Below the pieces are notes generated by a model. The model did no database searches. It had not been told where the DNA came from and saw only the letters and a program-made list of their open reading frames with translations. The position numbers and the translations under genes are program-made. DNA of 35,723 nt from the NCBI RefSeq assembly GCF_001645105.1, contig NZ_LKEG01000011.1, forward strand, positions 1 to 35,723, written 5' to 3'. Shown piece by piece: positions 1-7,649 of the stretch; position 1 is the first letter of the stretch; every line of letters starts with the position of its first letter. The stretch comes from Pseudomonas marginalis (GTDB lineage: Bacteria; Pseudomonadota; Gammaproteobacteria; Pseudomonadales; Pseudomonadaceae).

Positions 1-125
1 GAACTGGGGAAGCCATGCAGCAACAACATGACCGGGGCCGACGGAGCACCGGCCTCACGGTAGAACATGCGTACGCCGTCGACATCAACGTGACGGTAAT
101 GGATGACGGGGGCTGGAGTGGTCAT
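1..125 (-). CDS. alpha/beta hydrolase, N-terminal fragment cut by the window edge
   Basis: Only the first 41 codons are in the window; the gene runs off the left edge. The frame starts at an ATG (complement of 123-125) and reads MTTPAPVIHYRHVDVDGVRM and onward to LLLHGFPSS. The HGFP oxyanion-hole motif after a hydrophobic strand is typical of alpha/beta hydrolases of the haloalkane dehalogenase/epoxide hydrolase type. The nucleophile and acid/histidine residues lie outside, so the reaction cannot be named. It diverges from the CGNR zinc-finger gene at 299 across 173 bases full of a repeated half-site, so the two may be co-regulated. Confidence 0.7.
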   Translation of the reverse strand, partial: MTTPAPVIHYRHVDVDGVRMFYREAGAPSAPVMLLLHGFPS

Positions 126-140
126 GAGGTCTGTACCTTA

Positions 141-270
141 GTAACTGGAGTGGATTTATTTACGGGTTACCGTTTTTAAAAACTGCGCCTGAATAGGTAA
201 CCTGTCAAACGTTTTATTCAGGTTATAAAATCATTTTCTGTAACTACCCTTCAGAAGAAATACAGGTTAC
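141..270. promoter_or_regulatory. divergent promoter region with repeated GTTAC/GTAAC half-sites
   Basis: Between the hydrolase start (125) and the CGNR gene start (299) the sequence becomes AT-rich and carries at least six related half-sites: GTAAC at 141-145, GGTTACC at 165-171, GGTAACC at 196-202, GGTTAT at 221-226, GTAAC at 240-244 and GGTTAC at 265-270. Three of them extend to CAGGTTAC or CAGGTTAT, one on the minus strand (196-204) and two on the plus strand (219-226, 263-270). Mixed orientation and repeated use suggest a multi-site operator serving both genes. The binding protein is not identified; the adjacent CGNR protein is the obvious candidate. Confidence 0.45.
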
Positions 271-298
271 GATCCGCAGACGCTCAAGAGGATCAGAC

Positions 299-873
299 AT
301 GACCAACCACGTACTTCTGGAACCCTACGTCCTCGCCGATGACCCGGTACTGGACATGCTCAATACCCGCGCCAATGTCGACGGTGAGCCCTTTGAGTTC
401 TGGCAGGCCGACGCCGATGTCGAGCGCTGGCTGGTGCGCTTGGGCTGGGTGGAAGAGGGCGAGGTGCCGGCGTTTGACGCGGGGGCTTTACTGGCGACGG
501 CCAGGACGCTGCGGGAAGTGATTCGAGTGTTGCTTGAGGCACGCAAGGCGGGCGAGCAGGCCGACCCCGCCGCGCTCAATGGTTTTTTGCGCAAGGCGGT
601 CAGTCATCCGCAGCTCAACTGGCCGGCGCCGGGTGAAGTGCACCTGGTGCGTCAACGCAAACGGCAGACGCCGGAGCAGTTTCTTTCACCGATTGCCGAA
701 GCGGCTGCCGCCTTGCTGGTGGACGCAGATTTCAACTTGATCCGCACCTGCGAGCATCCCGACTGCGTGTTGTGGTTCTACGACCGTACCAAGGCGCATA
801 AGCGTCGTTGGTGCAGCATGGCGTTGTGTGGCAACCGTCATAAAGTCGCCGAGTTTCGCAAGCGCAAGCTGGG

Positions 874-877
<4 letters not shown>
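299..877 (+). CDS. CGNR zinc-finger/ABATE-type protein, putative regulator
   Basis: A 192-residue protein. The last 45 residues form a CGNR zinc finger: C151 and C156, then C172 and C177 within the diagnostic CGNRHKV string, followed by a basic tail (EFRKRK). The preceding ~140 residues fit the partner domain usually found in this family (ABATE/DUF1470-like, a putative stress-induced regulatory domain). The ATG at 299 is preceded by GAGG at about 288-291. It diverges from an alpha/beta hydrolase gene, and the shared promoter carries repeated GTTAC motifs, so local regulation is plausible; no target is proven. Its stop codon overlaps that of the convergent ada gene. The family assignment is firm, the regulatory role is inference. 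Confidence 0.8.
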
Positions 878-1929
<1,052 letters not shown>

Positions 1930-1995
1930 TCTTGACGGTTCCTGGCCAGATTAGTCGTGCCGTGAACCCATGGCACTCTGAAGCTTGCGGTCAAA

Positions 1996-2661
1996 TCAGC
2001 CGGCGGTGCGAAAGGTCAGGTTGATGCGTTGCGGCCCCATGACCGGGTGCACGCCGTCCTTGATCGGCATCACACCGTGAAAACGCAGGCGGTCCACACC
2101 GCCCCAGACCACCACGTCGCCATGGAACAGCGAGACTTTCTGAGCCTTGGCACTGCGCTCATGCCCGCCAAACAGAAAAATCGCCGGTAACCCCAGCGAC
2201 ACCGACACCACCGGTTCGCTGTAGCGGCGCTCGTTCTTGTCCTGGTGCAGGGACATCTTTGCACCCGGTACATAACGGTTGATCAGGCAGGCGTCGGGGG
2301 CAAAGTCGACAAAGCCGGCGTCTGCCGCCGCCAGCACAGCCAATTGCCGCAAGGTGTCCGGCATGTGCGGCCAGGGCTGCTGGGTACGCGGGTCGAGTGG
2401 TGAGTAGCGGTAACCGGAAGTGTCGGTGGTCCAGCCCAGGTCGCCGCAGCTGCTTAATGCGGCCGACATAGTGAAGCCACCGGGTGTGACCATTTGCCGG
2501 AACGGTGATTGAGCCAGCACCTGCCGTAACTCCGGCAGAAGGCGCTCAATCCAGGGCAGGGCGTAGCCCCTGAGCACGTAGGACTGTTCGCCAATTTGTT
2601 CGCGCCCAGCGGGTTGCTGCAAGGCGTCATCGGCGAACAGGTCTGCGGTGGGGCCGGGCAT
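1996..2661 (-). CDS. alkB: DNA/RNA oxidative demethylase AlkB
   Basis: A 221-residue Fe(II)/2-oxoglutarate dioxygenase that would remove 1-methyladenine and 3-methylcytosine lesions. Iron ligands are visible as His139 and Asp141 (HQD) and His195 (RFHGV). The 2-oxoglutarate-binding arginines are Arg212 and Arg218 in RINLTFR. Each lies eight residues later than in E. coli AlkB, so spacing is conserved. The gene starts 4 bases after the stop of the 55-residue ORF upstream and ends 66 bases before ada, so cotranscription of the two repair genes is likely, as in many bacteria. Confidence 0.93.
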   Translation of the reverse strand: MPGPTADLFADDALQQPAGREQIGEQSYVLRGYALPWIERLLPELRQVLAQSPFRQMVTPGGFTMSAALSSCGDLGWTTDTSGYRYSPLDPRTQQPWPHMPDTLRQLAVLAAADAGFVDFAPDACLINRYVPGAKMSLHQDKNERRYSEPVVSVSLGLPAIFLFGGHERSAKAQKVSLFHGDVVVWGGVDRLRFHGVMPIKDGVHPVMGPQRINLTFRTAG

Positions 2662-2665
2662 CGGC

Positions 2666-2833
2666 TTACAGTGCCTTGCTCACATTGATGTCGGTGATTT
2701 CATCACTGGCATCGTGAATCTTCGCCAGGGCTTGCTTGGCTTCTTCGACGCTGTTGGTCTGCAGTTGAGCGAACTCAAAGCGGCGTTCGCCGTTGAGCTT
2801 GTACTTGATCACGTATTTGGTGGTGGCAGTCAC
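2666..2833 (-). CDS. small hypothetical protein (55 aa, GTG start)
   Basis: This short gene begins with GTG (complement of 2831-2833), preceded on its strand by AAGGAAAT about 6 bases upstream, and ends with TAA at 2666-2668. The product starts VTATTKYVIKYKLNGERRFE, has no signal peptide or membrane segment, and looks like a beta-hairpin followed by a helix (SVEEAKQALAKIH). It fills the gap between the DUF1883 gene and alkB (4 bases before alkB), and its codon use matches its neighbours, so I call it real. I do not recognise the family. Confidence 0.6.
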   Translation of the reverse strand: MTATTKYVIKYKLNGERRFEFAQLQTNSVEEAKQALAKIHDASDEITDINVSKAL

Positions 2834-2856
2834 GGCTATTTCCTTTAAATGGCGGA

Positions 2857-3159
2857 TCAGCTCAGCTTGGAGCTGGTACGACGCACAATGCGGATCTTGT
2901 GGGACAGCGCGGGTTTGCGGGTCACGCTGATGGCGCGGCGCGTGACGACGTCCAGGGTGATGTTCCAGAACCCGGTGCTCGGCGCGGTGATTTTGGCTGG
3001 GAATTTGTCAAATGCGCCACCGTGGTAAGTGTGGCGGCCGCCGTTCTTGAAGCTGCGAAAATTCGCATCGCTCATCAGACGAATATTACAAGTCTGCGAG
3101 CATTCGATGACAACAATGTCTCCCTCGTTGAGGTGCTCGCGCTGGTGGATGAATTTCAT
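2857..3159 (-). CDS. DUF1883 domain protein
   Basis: A 100-residue protein matching the DUF1883 pattern as I recall it: an N-terminal FIHQREHLNEGDIVVIEC strand region, a central NIRLMSDANFRSFKNGGRH block, YHGGAFDKFPAKI, then TGFWNITLDV and a beta-rich end. DUF1883 is a small beta-sandwich domain of unknown function, found alone or fused to TIR and other domains. Here it stands alone, with no signal peptide. The ATG has GGAG about 8 bases upstream. It heads a minus-strand series with the 55-residue ORF, alkB and ada; the 23-base gap to the next gene allows cotranscription. Confidence 0.75.
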   Translation of the reverse strand: MKFIHQREHLNEGDIVVIECSQTCNIRLMSDANFRSFKNGGRHTYHGGAFDKFPAKITAPSTGFWNITLDVVTRRAISVTRKPALSHKIRIVRRTSSKLS

Positions 3160-3183
3160 TGGGGGCGTCTCCAGAAGGGCTTT

Positions 3184-3199
3184 TTCTGAAAAATCAGAA
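3184..3199. promoter_or_regulatory. inverted repeat upstream of the DUF1883 gene
   Basis: Perfect 6-base arms TTCTGA and TCAGAA are separated by AAAA, 25 bases before the DUF1883 start. This is the 5' region of the putative DUF1883-alkB-ada operon, so it could be an operator or a leader hairpin. No regulator is assigned. Confidence 0.3.
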
Positions 3200-3372
3200 C
3201 GATACGTAGGTTAAGATGGAGTTTATCAGCCCCAGCGCGTTTATTATCGGCCCGTCTTCAACGACGTCGACAATTTAAAACAGTTATTTACCGAGTTATC
3301 AGGGATAAATCCTACGTGGGCGGGAGAAAAATACCATCCCCGCTGTCGTAGGGTCTTTATCGGAGGTTTTAT

Positions 3373-3726
3373 ATGAAGTGGAGTGTGTTGGTTCTGGCCC
3401 TGGCGATTGGTGGGTGTGCTTCGGTTGCAGATATCAAGCAGACCCCGCCGACCTTGGCGGTCATTTCCGGGAAGAAACCTCAGGAATACGCCGCGTGTGT
3501 GGTACAGAAACTGTCGGCGACCCGCCGGCCGCCGCAGATCGAACCGCATAAGGACGGTGGCGTGCAGGTGATCGTACCGCAGAAGTTTTCAGCCGACCCT
3601 TCGGCGATTTTTGAAATTGATGAACGTTCCAGCGGTAGCAGCATTAAGCTCTACGAGAGCATGTCCAATGTGCCGATCCGTCCGGGTGACGTGAAAAAGG
3701 CTGGCGAAGAGTGCATTTCCGGCTGA
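3373..3726 (+). CDS. putative lipoprotein (117 aa)
   Basis: The product has a lipoprotein signal: Lys at position 2, a hydrophobic stretch, then the lipobox LAIGGC with Cys15. The ~100-residue mature part has two more cysteines (in AACVVQ and EECISG) that could form a disulfide. The ATG is preceded by GGAGG at about 3361-3365. An intrinsic terminator follows at 3765. I recognise no characterised domain; membrane anchoring in the periplasm is inferred from the signal only. It diverges from the DUF1883 gene. Confidence 0.75.
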   Translation: MKWSVLVLALAIGGCASVADIKQTPPTLAVISGKKPQEYAACVVQKLSATRRPPQIEPHKDGGVQVIVPQKFSADPSAIFEIDERSSGSSIKLYESMSNVPIRPGDVKKAGEECISG

Positions 3727-3764
3727 TACAGCGCGCTTCACCCGCGACTCGAATCCGATAAAAG

Positions 3765-3798
3765 AGCCTGGCCCCGCACGCGTGGGGCCGGGCTTTTT
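3765..3798 (+). terminator. intrinsic terminator after the lipoprotein gene
   Basis: An 11-base stem, AGCCTGGCCCC with GGGGCCGGGCT (one G-T pair), closes an 8-base loop and is followed by a T-run. It lies 38 bases after the stop codon at 3726. Confidence 0.85.
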
Positions 3799-3849
3799 TC
3801 ATGACACGTTTTGAGTGTTGTCGCGACGGGCTCATTCCCCTACCATTTG

Positions 3850-3872
3850 TAGGCTTATGCCATAAACGCCTA
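3850..3872. promoter_or_regulatory. imperfect palindrome upstream of the cytochrome operon
   Basis: TAGGC-TTATG-C-CATAA-AC-GCCTA forms a near-symmetrical element, interrupted by two extra bases in the right half. It ends 18 bases before the GGAGG ribosome site of the first cytochrome gene, within an AT-rich stretch that probably holds the promoter. It could be an operator; nothing identifies the regulator. Confidence 0.35.
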
Positions 3873-3902
3873 AGCTTATAACTATAAAATGGAGGGGTGA
3901 TG

Positions 3903-4547
3903 ATGTCTCTGGGACGAGTGCTGATGGGCAGTACGCTGATGTTGCTGTTGGGCAACGCTCACGCGCTGGAGGGGAAGAAGATCTTTGCCGAGGGCGGCTC
4001 GCAACCGGGCGCCATGCCCTGCGTCGCCTGCCATGGTGCCGATGGCGCGGGGCTTGCCGCAGCGGGTTTCCCCAGGCTTGCGGGGCTGCCGGCGGCGTAT
4101 GTGCGTAAACAGCTGGAGGACTTCAAGCACGGCAGTCGCGTCAATCCGGTGATGCAGCCGCTGGCGAACGCCCTCACCGACGCTGAAGTCGAAGCCGTCA
4201 GCGAGGCACTGGCGGCGATGCCGGCCTTTGTCCCCGAACCGATCCAGCGCAGCGAGATGCCCCTCGGTGCTGCGCAAAAGCTTGCACAGCAGGGCGCGTG
4301 GGAGCGACAGATTCCGCCATGCGCCAGTTGCCATGGCCCCGCCGGTACGGGGGTAGGCGACGCGTTTCCACCGCTGGTGGGCCAGCCCGCAGCCTACCTG
4401 GCCGCCCAGTTGACGGCGTGGCAAAACGGAACTCGTCACAATGACCCGAATGACTTGATGGGCCACATCGCCAAATCCCTCACGCCGGAGGAAGTACAGG
4501 GCGTGGCCGAGTATTTCGCGTCGCTTAAACAGGAGGCCAAGCCATGA
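3903..4547 (+). CDS. tsdB: dihaem cytochrome c (c4-like), probable TsdB electron acceptor
   Basis: A periplasmic cytochrome with a signal peptide ending near HALEGKK and two class-I haem domains, each with one CxxCH motif (CVACH and CASCH) followed by similar FPRLAGLPAAY and FPPLVGQPAAY segments, as in cytochrome c4. The start is ambiguous. GTG (3897), ATG (3900) and ATG (3903) are all in frame; GGAGG at 3891-3895 gives the best spacing to 3903. The stop overlaps the start of the next gene (ATGA). In some pseudomonads a c4-like TsdB is encoded directly before TsdA and takes electrons from thiosulfate oxidation. That arrangement is the reason for the name; sequence alone only supports a dihaem c4-type cytochrome. 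Confidence 0.7.
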   Translation: MSLGRVLMGSTLMLLLGNAHALEGKKIFAEGGSQPGAMPCVACHGADGAGLAAAGFPRLAGLPAAYVRKQLEDFKHGSRVNPVMQPLANALTDAEVEAVSEALAAMPAFVPEPIQRSEMPLGAAQKLAQQGAWERQIPPCASCHGPAGTGVGDAFPPLVGQPAAYLAAQLTAWQNGTRHNDPNDLMGHIAKSLTPEEVQGVAEYFASLKQEAKP

Positions 4548-5467
4548 GCCCGTTTATGTATGGCTTGGCGCTGGCGGCGTACGGTCTGTCGTCAGCGTAT
4601 GCCGCCACGATTGCCATGGAAGATCAGTCGCAGTTGCCGCCATCCGCCAGCCACGCGGCGGTCGCTCAATTCCAACCGCCTCAAGAGCGCGAGCTGCCTG
4701 ACAACGCCTACGGCAAGCTGGTCAAGCAAGGCTACGCGCTGTTCGTGGATACCAAGCGCCTGGCGCCGACATTTGTCGGTAACGGTCTCAATTGCAGCAA
4801 TTGCCATCTGGATCAGGGCCGGTTGGCCCATTCGGCGCCGCTGTGGGCGGCCTACCCGATGTACCCGGCCTATCGAAAGAAGAATGACAAGGTCAATACC
4901 TTTGCCGAGCGGTTGCAGGGTTGTTTCCAGTTCAGCATGAACGGTGGCACCCCGCCGGCTGCTGATAGCCCCGAAATTACCGCACTCTCCGTGTATGCCT
5001 ACTGGCTGGCGAGCAAAGCACCTTTGGGCGTGGAGTTACCGGGCCGTGGTTACCCGGACGTGGTCCAGCCGGCCAAGGGTTATGACCTGTCCCAAGGTGG
5101 GCAGGTGTACAAAGAGCAATGCGCCGTCTGCCACGGTGCCGAGGGGCAGGGCCAGAAAGTGGGTGACAGCTACGTGATGCCACCGCTCTGGGGTAAGGAT
5201 TCCTACAATTGGGGCGCGGGGATGCACCGTATCAATACGGCGGCGTCTTTCATCAAGCACAACATGCCGCTGGGCAAGGGTGGCAGCCTGAGTGATCAGC
5301 AAGCCTGGGATGTGGCCGCCTACATCAACAGCCGCGAACGGCCGCAGGATCCGCGACTGGTGGAGGGTTCCGTGGAGAAAACCAGGGTTAAATTCCATGC
5401 CAATGACGGGATCAATCTTTACGGCCAAACCGTAGAAGGCGTGCTGATTGGGCAGGGCATCCGTTAA
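4544..5467 (+). CDS. tsdA: dihaem cytochrome c, probable thiosulfate dehydrogenase TsdA
   Basis: A 307-residue exported protein (signal peptide ending near SSAYA) with two c-type haem sites, CSNCH (84-88) and CAVCH (193-197). Between them is a block with ERLQGCFQFSMNG in which Cys127 stands where TsdA enzymes carry the unusual cysteine ligand of the active-site haem; the long insert after the first haem also fits TsdA. Met241 in KHNMPLG is a likely ligand of the second haem. TsdA couples two thiosulfates to tetrathionate in the periplasm. The ATGA overlap with the upstream c4-like gene gives a two-gene operon, closed by a terminator at 5488. No sox genes are in the window. An unspecified cytochrome c oxidoreductase is the alternative. 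Confidence 0.75.
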   Translation: MSPFMYGLALAAYGLSSAYAATIAMEDQSQLPPSASHAAVAQFQPPQERELPDNAYGKLVKQGYALFVDTKRLAPTFVGNGLNCSNCHLDQGRLAHSAPLWAAYPMYPAYRKKNDKVNTFAERLQGCFQFSMNGGTPPAADSPEITALSVYAYWLASKAPLGVELPGRGYPDVVQPAKGYDLSQGGQVYKEQCAVCHGAEGQGQKVGDSYVMPPLWGKDSYNWGAGMHRINTAASFIKHNMPLGKGGSLSDQQAWDVAAYINSRERPQDPRLVEGSVEKTRVKFHANDGINLYGQTVEGVLIGQGIR

Positions 5468-5487
5468 ACTCTCGGTCAATCAATGCA

Positions 5488-5531
5488 AAAATGCCGCGCA
5501 AACTCTCGGTTTGTGCGGCATTTGTCTTTTT
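5488..5531 (+). terminator. intrinsic terminator of the cytochrome operon
   Basis: A 14-base stem (AATGCCGCGCAAAC with GTTTGTGCGGCATT, one G-T pair) has a TCTCG loop and is followed by TGTCTTTTT. It starts 20 bases after the tsdA stop. Confidence 0.88.
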
Positions 5532-5544
5532 AGGGAAGTCTTTC

Positions 5545-5775
5545 ATGAAGCGTGAACACGTCAGGGCGCGCCAGGCCGAAGGCCAGATATCGGCCACTCA
5601 CATCATCCAGAACCCAGCCGACCTGGGGGAGTGGATCGTTTTCTTCAAGAAAAGCGGCGGCCGCAGTTTTTTCCTGGTGGACGATCAGGATGAAGTCGAG
5701 TCTTTCCCGCGTCTGGATGAGCTGGTGGAGACTATCCGTGGCCTGGGAATCAAGTTTGCCGATATTCAGCTGTAG
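5545..5775 (+). CDS. small hypothetical protein (76 aa)
   Basis: The frame is open from 5491, but that upstream ATG lies inside the terminator stem, so I start at the ATG at 5545, preceded by AGGGA about 8 bases upstream. The product (MKREHVRARQAEGQISATHI at its start) is soluble, with a strand-rich centre (WIVFFKKSGGRSFFLVDDQ) and a final helix (LDELVETIRGLGIKFADIQL). I recognise no named domain. It converges on the lipoprotein gene ending at 5785, with 9 bases between stops. Confidence 0.65.
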   Translation: MKREHVRARQAEGQISATHIIQNPADLGEWIVFFKKSGGRSFFLVDDQDEVESFPRLDELVETIRGLGIKFADIQL

Positions 5776-5784
5776 GCGTAACGC

Positions 5785-6066
5785 TTACTTGCAGACCACC
5801 ACCACGCTGCGGCTTTTGAAGTTGCCCACGTCCTGGCCAAGGGTCTTTTCACTTTCCTTGAGCGAGGGTGTGCCTTCGGTGCCGACGATACGGTAGCCGG
5901 TGCCCGCACACGAAGCGTCAGCCTTTTCGTAGCAACTGGCCCAGGAATTGGCTTCGCCCGAGCAGTCGATGGTCAGGCCTTGTTCGCCGTTTTTCAGGAA
6001 GACGTCGGAAGTGGTGGTGCACCCGGCCAGGGTCAGTACCGCGGTCAGTGCCAGAATCTTGTTCAT
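5785..6066 (-). CDS. putative lipoprotein (93 aa)
   Basis: A typical lipoprotein signal, with Lys3 and lipobox LTLAGC (Cys16), precedes a short mature domain with four further cysteines (in IDCSGE, ASCYEKADASCAG and VVVVCK) that may form two disulfides. No characterised family is recognised. It stands alone, between the convergent 76-residue ORF and a separate minus-strand gene that has its own terminator. Confidence 0.75.
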   Translation of the reverse strand: MNKILALTAVLTLAGCTTTSDVFLKNGEQGLTIDCSGEANSWASCYEKADASCAGTGYRIVGTEGTPSLKESEKTLGQDVGNFKSRSVVVVCK

Positions 6067-6163
6067 ATAGGTTCATCATCGAGGGTGTTGGAGGGGCGCT
6101 GACACTGTCGTGGGGCGTTCCGGCGAGATTATAGCGAACTGCCATCTACGTACAGACAAACAC

Positions 6164-6192
6164 AAAAAAGCCCCGTTCATCGGGGCTTTTTT
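6164..6192 (-). terminator. bidirectional intrinsic terminator
   Basis: AAAAAAGCCCCG and CGGGGCTTTTTT flank a TTCAT loop. On the minus strand it terminates the 61-residue ORF that ends at 6209; symmetry would let it act in both directions. Confidence 0.88.
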
Positions 6193-6208
6193 CGCAGGGC
6201 GTTGACGC

Positions 6209-6394
6209 TTACTTGCCCTTGGGCCGTTTGCTCGATGCGTGGCCCGCTTCATCCACAAACACTTCGGCTACGGCAATAGCCTGGCTTTCGCTCGCGAATG
6301 CGCCAGCGACGCTGTCGCCGTGGAAGTTGATCAGGTGCCAGCCGTCCGCTCGCTTGGTGATCAGGTAGCCGTTCACGCCTTTTGGTTCTGACAT
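6209..6394 (-). CDS. small hypothetical protein, possibly DUF2188-like (61 aa)
   Basis: The product reads GYLITKRADGWHLINFHGDS in its first half, then a helix (ESQAIAVAEVFV) and a basic tail (SSKRPKGK). The strand-Asp-Gly-Trp-strand-helix pattern recalls DUF2188-type small proteins, but I could not confirm this. It is a single-gene unit with a terminator 17 bases downstream. Confidence 0.6.
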   Translation of the reverse strand: MSEPKGVNGYLITKRADGWHLINFHGDSVAGAFASESQAIAVAEVFVDEAGHASSKRPKGK

Positions 6395-6580
6395 CTATCA
6401 AGTATCTCGTGGTCTGGTTCAAGGGCGTAATGATAGCGCCAAATGTCGCGGGGCCGCGCAAGTTATTCTCGGTCAGTGTTCTGAGCCTGAAAGCATGCTA
6501 AAAAGGTTGTAGCCCTCTGAAAACACGAGGTGCAGGCATTTTTTGCCGTGCCGGTGAAAATTCCCTCAACAACGTGAGCG

Positions 6581-6607
6581 GAACTTACGCCGACATTTTT
6601 TCTCTAT
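6581..6607 (+). promoter_or_regulatory. AlgU/sigma-E-like promoter candidate for galU
   Basis: GAACTT at 6581-6586, a 16-base spacer and TCTAT at 6603-6607 resemble the AlgU (sigma-22) consensus GAACTT-N16/17-TCTGA, with the last two -10 bases off. It lies about 100 bases before the galU start. It is the only recognisable signal in the 310-base gene-free stretch 6395-6704; I see no ORF or RNA gene in the rest of that stretch. Confidence 0.4.
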
Positions 6608-6704
6608 GATGACATCGCAACGCCAGCAGGACCCATTGTAAGGTGACTGCGGCCTGATTAGACTGCGCCGAATTCCGTACGCACAGCCCTTTGTAAGGAC
6701 TCAT

Positions 6705-7544
6705 ATGATCAAGAAATGCTTGTTCCCAGCAGCCGGTTACGGCACTCGCTTCTTGCCAGCGACCAAGGCCATGCCCAAAGAGATGCTGCCGGTGGTGAAC
6801 AAGCCACTGATTCAGTACGGCGTCGAAGAGGCACTGGATGCCGGCCTGAACGAAATCTCCATCGTGACCGGTCGTGGTAAGCGCGCACTGGAAGACCACT
6901 TTGACATCAGCTACGAGCTGGAAAACCAGATCAAGGGTACCGACAAGGAAAAATACCTGGTCGGTATCCGCAAACTGCTCGACGAGTGCTCGTTCTCCTA
7001 CACCCGTCAGACTCAGATGAAAGGCCTTGGCCACGCCATCCTCACCGGCCGTCCACTGATCGGCGACGAGCCGTTCGCCGTGGTACTGGCGGACGACCTG
7101 TGTGTGAACCTGGAAGGCGACGGTGTGCTGACCCAGATGGTCAAGCTCTACCAGAAATACCGTTGCACCATCGTTGCAGTGATGGAAGTGAACCCGACCG
7201 AAACCAACAAGTACGGCGTTATAGCCGGTGACGACATTGGCGATGGCCTGATTCGCGTACGTGACATGGTTGAAAAACCAGCACCGGAAGACGCGCCTTC
7301 GAACCTGGCGATCATCGGTCGTTACATCCTGACCCCGGATATCTTCAAGCTGATCGAAGAAACCGAGCCAGGCAAAGGCGGCGAGATCCAGATCACCGAC
7401 GCCCTGCTCAAGCAAGCCAAAGACGGTTGCGTGATTGCCTACAAGTTCAAGGGCCAGCGTTTCGACTGCGGCGGCGCTGAAGGCTACATCGAAGCGACCA
7501 ACTTCTGCTACGAGCACTTCTACAAGACTGGCAAGGCTTACTGA
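6705..7544 (+). CDS. galU: UTP-glucose-1-phosphate uridylyltransferase
   Basis: A 279-residue cytosolic enzyme that makes UDP-glucose from UTP and glucose 1-phosphate, feeding LPS core and exopolysaccharide synthesis. The nucleotide-binding signature GYGTRFLPATKAMPKEMLP is at 11-29, and the family blocks VVLADDLCV and GRYILTPDIF follow. Length is normal for bacterial GalU. The ATG is preceded by AAGGA about 7 bases upstream. An AlgU-like promoter candidate sits upstream, which would link expression to envelope stress. A terminator separates it from gor. Confidence 0.97.
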   Translation: MIKKCLFPAAGYGTRFLPATKAMPKEMLPVVNKPLIQYGVEEALDAGLNEISIVTGRGKRALEDHFDISYELENQIKGTDKEKYLVGIRKLLDECSFSYTRQTQMKGLGHAILTGRPLIGDEPFAVVLADDLCVNLEGDGVLTQMVKLYQKYRCTIVAVMEVNPTETNKYGVIAGDDIGDGLIRVRDMVEKPAPEDAPSNLAIIGRYILTPDIFKLIEETEPGKGGEIQITDALLKQAKDGCVIAYKFKGQRFDCGGAEGYIEATNFCYEHFYKTGKAY

Positions 7545-7568
7545 TTCACGGTAAACGTCGCCTGCTCT

Positions 7569-7599
7569 GAAAAAGCCACCTTCGGGTGGCTTTTTCGTT
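7569..7599 (+). terminator. intrinsic terminator after galU
   Basis: AAAAAGCCACC-TTCG-GGTGGCTTTTT, with a stable UUCG-type tetraloop and a T-rich tail, lies 24 bases after the galU stop. Confidence 0.9.
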
Positions 7600-7649
7600 T
7601 TTCAGCCCCATCTAAGTCGGTATGCTGATGTCCTGCCGAGGAGAGTGAA

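Noticed and set aside
3741..3765. tRNA-like GACTCGAATCC string
   Set aside because: No cloverleaf arms around it; it is simply the region before a terminator.
5491..5544. Upstream extension of the 76-residue ORF
   Set aside because: The extra codons lie in the terminator stem of the cytochrome operon; ATG 5545 has a ribosome site.
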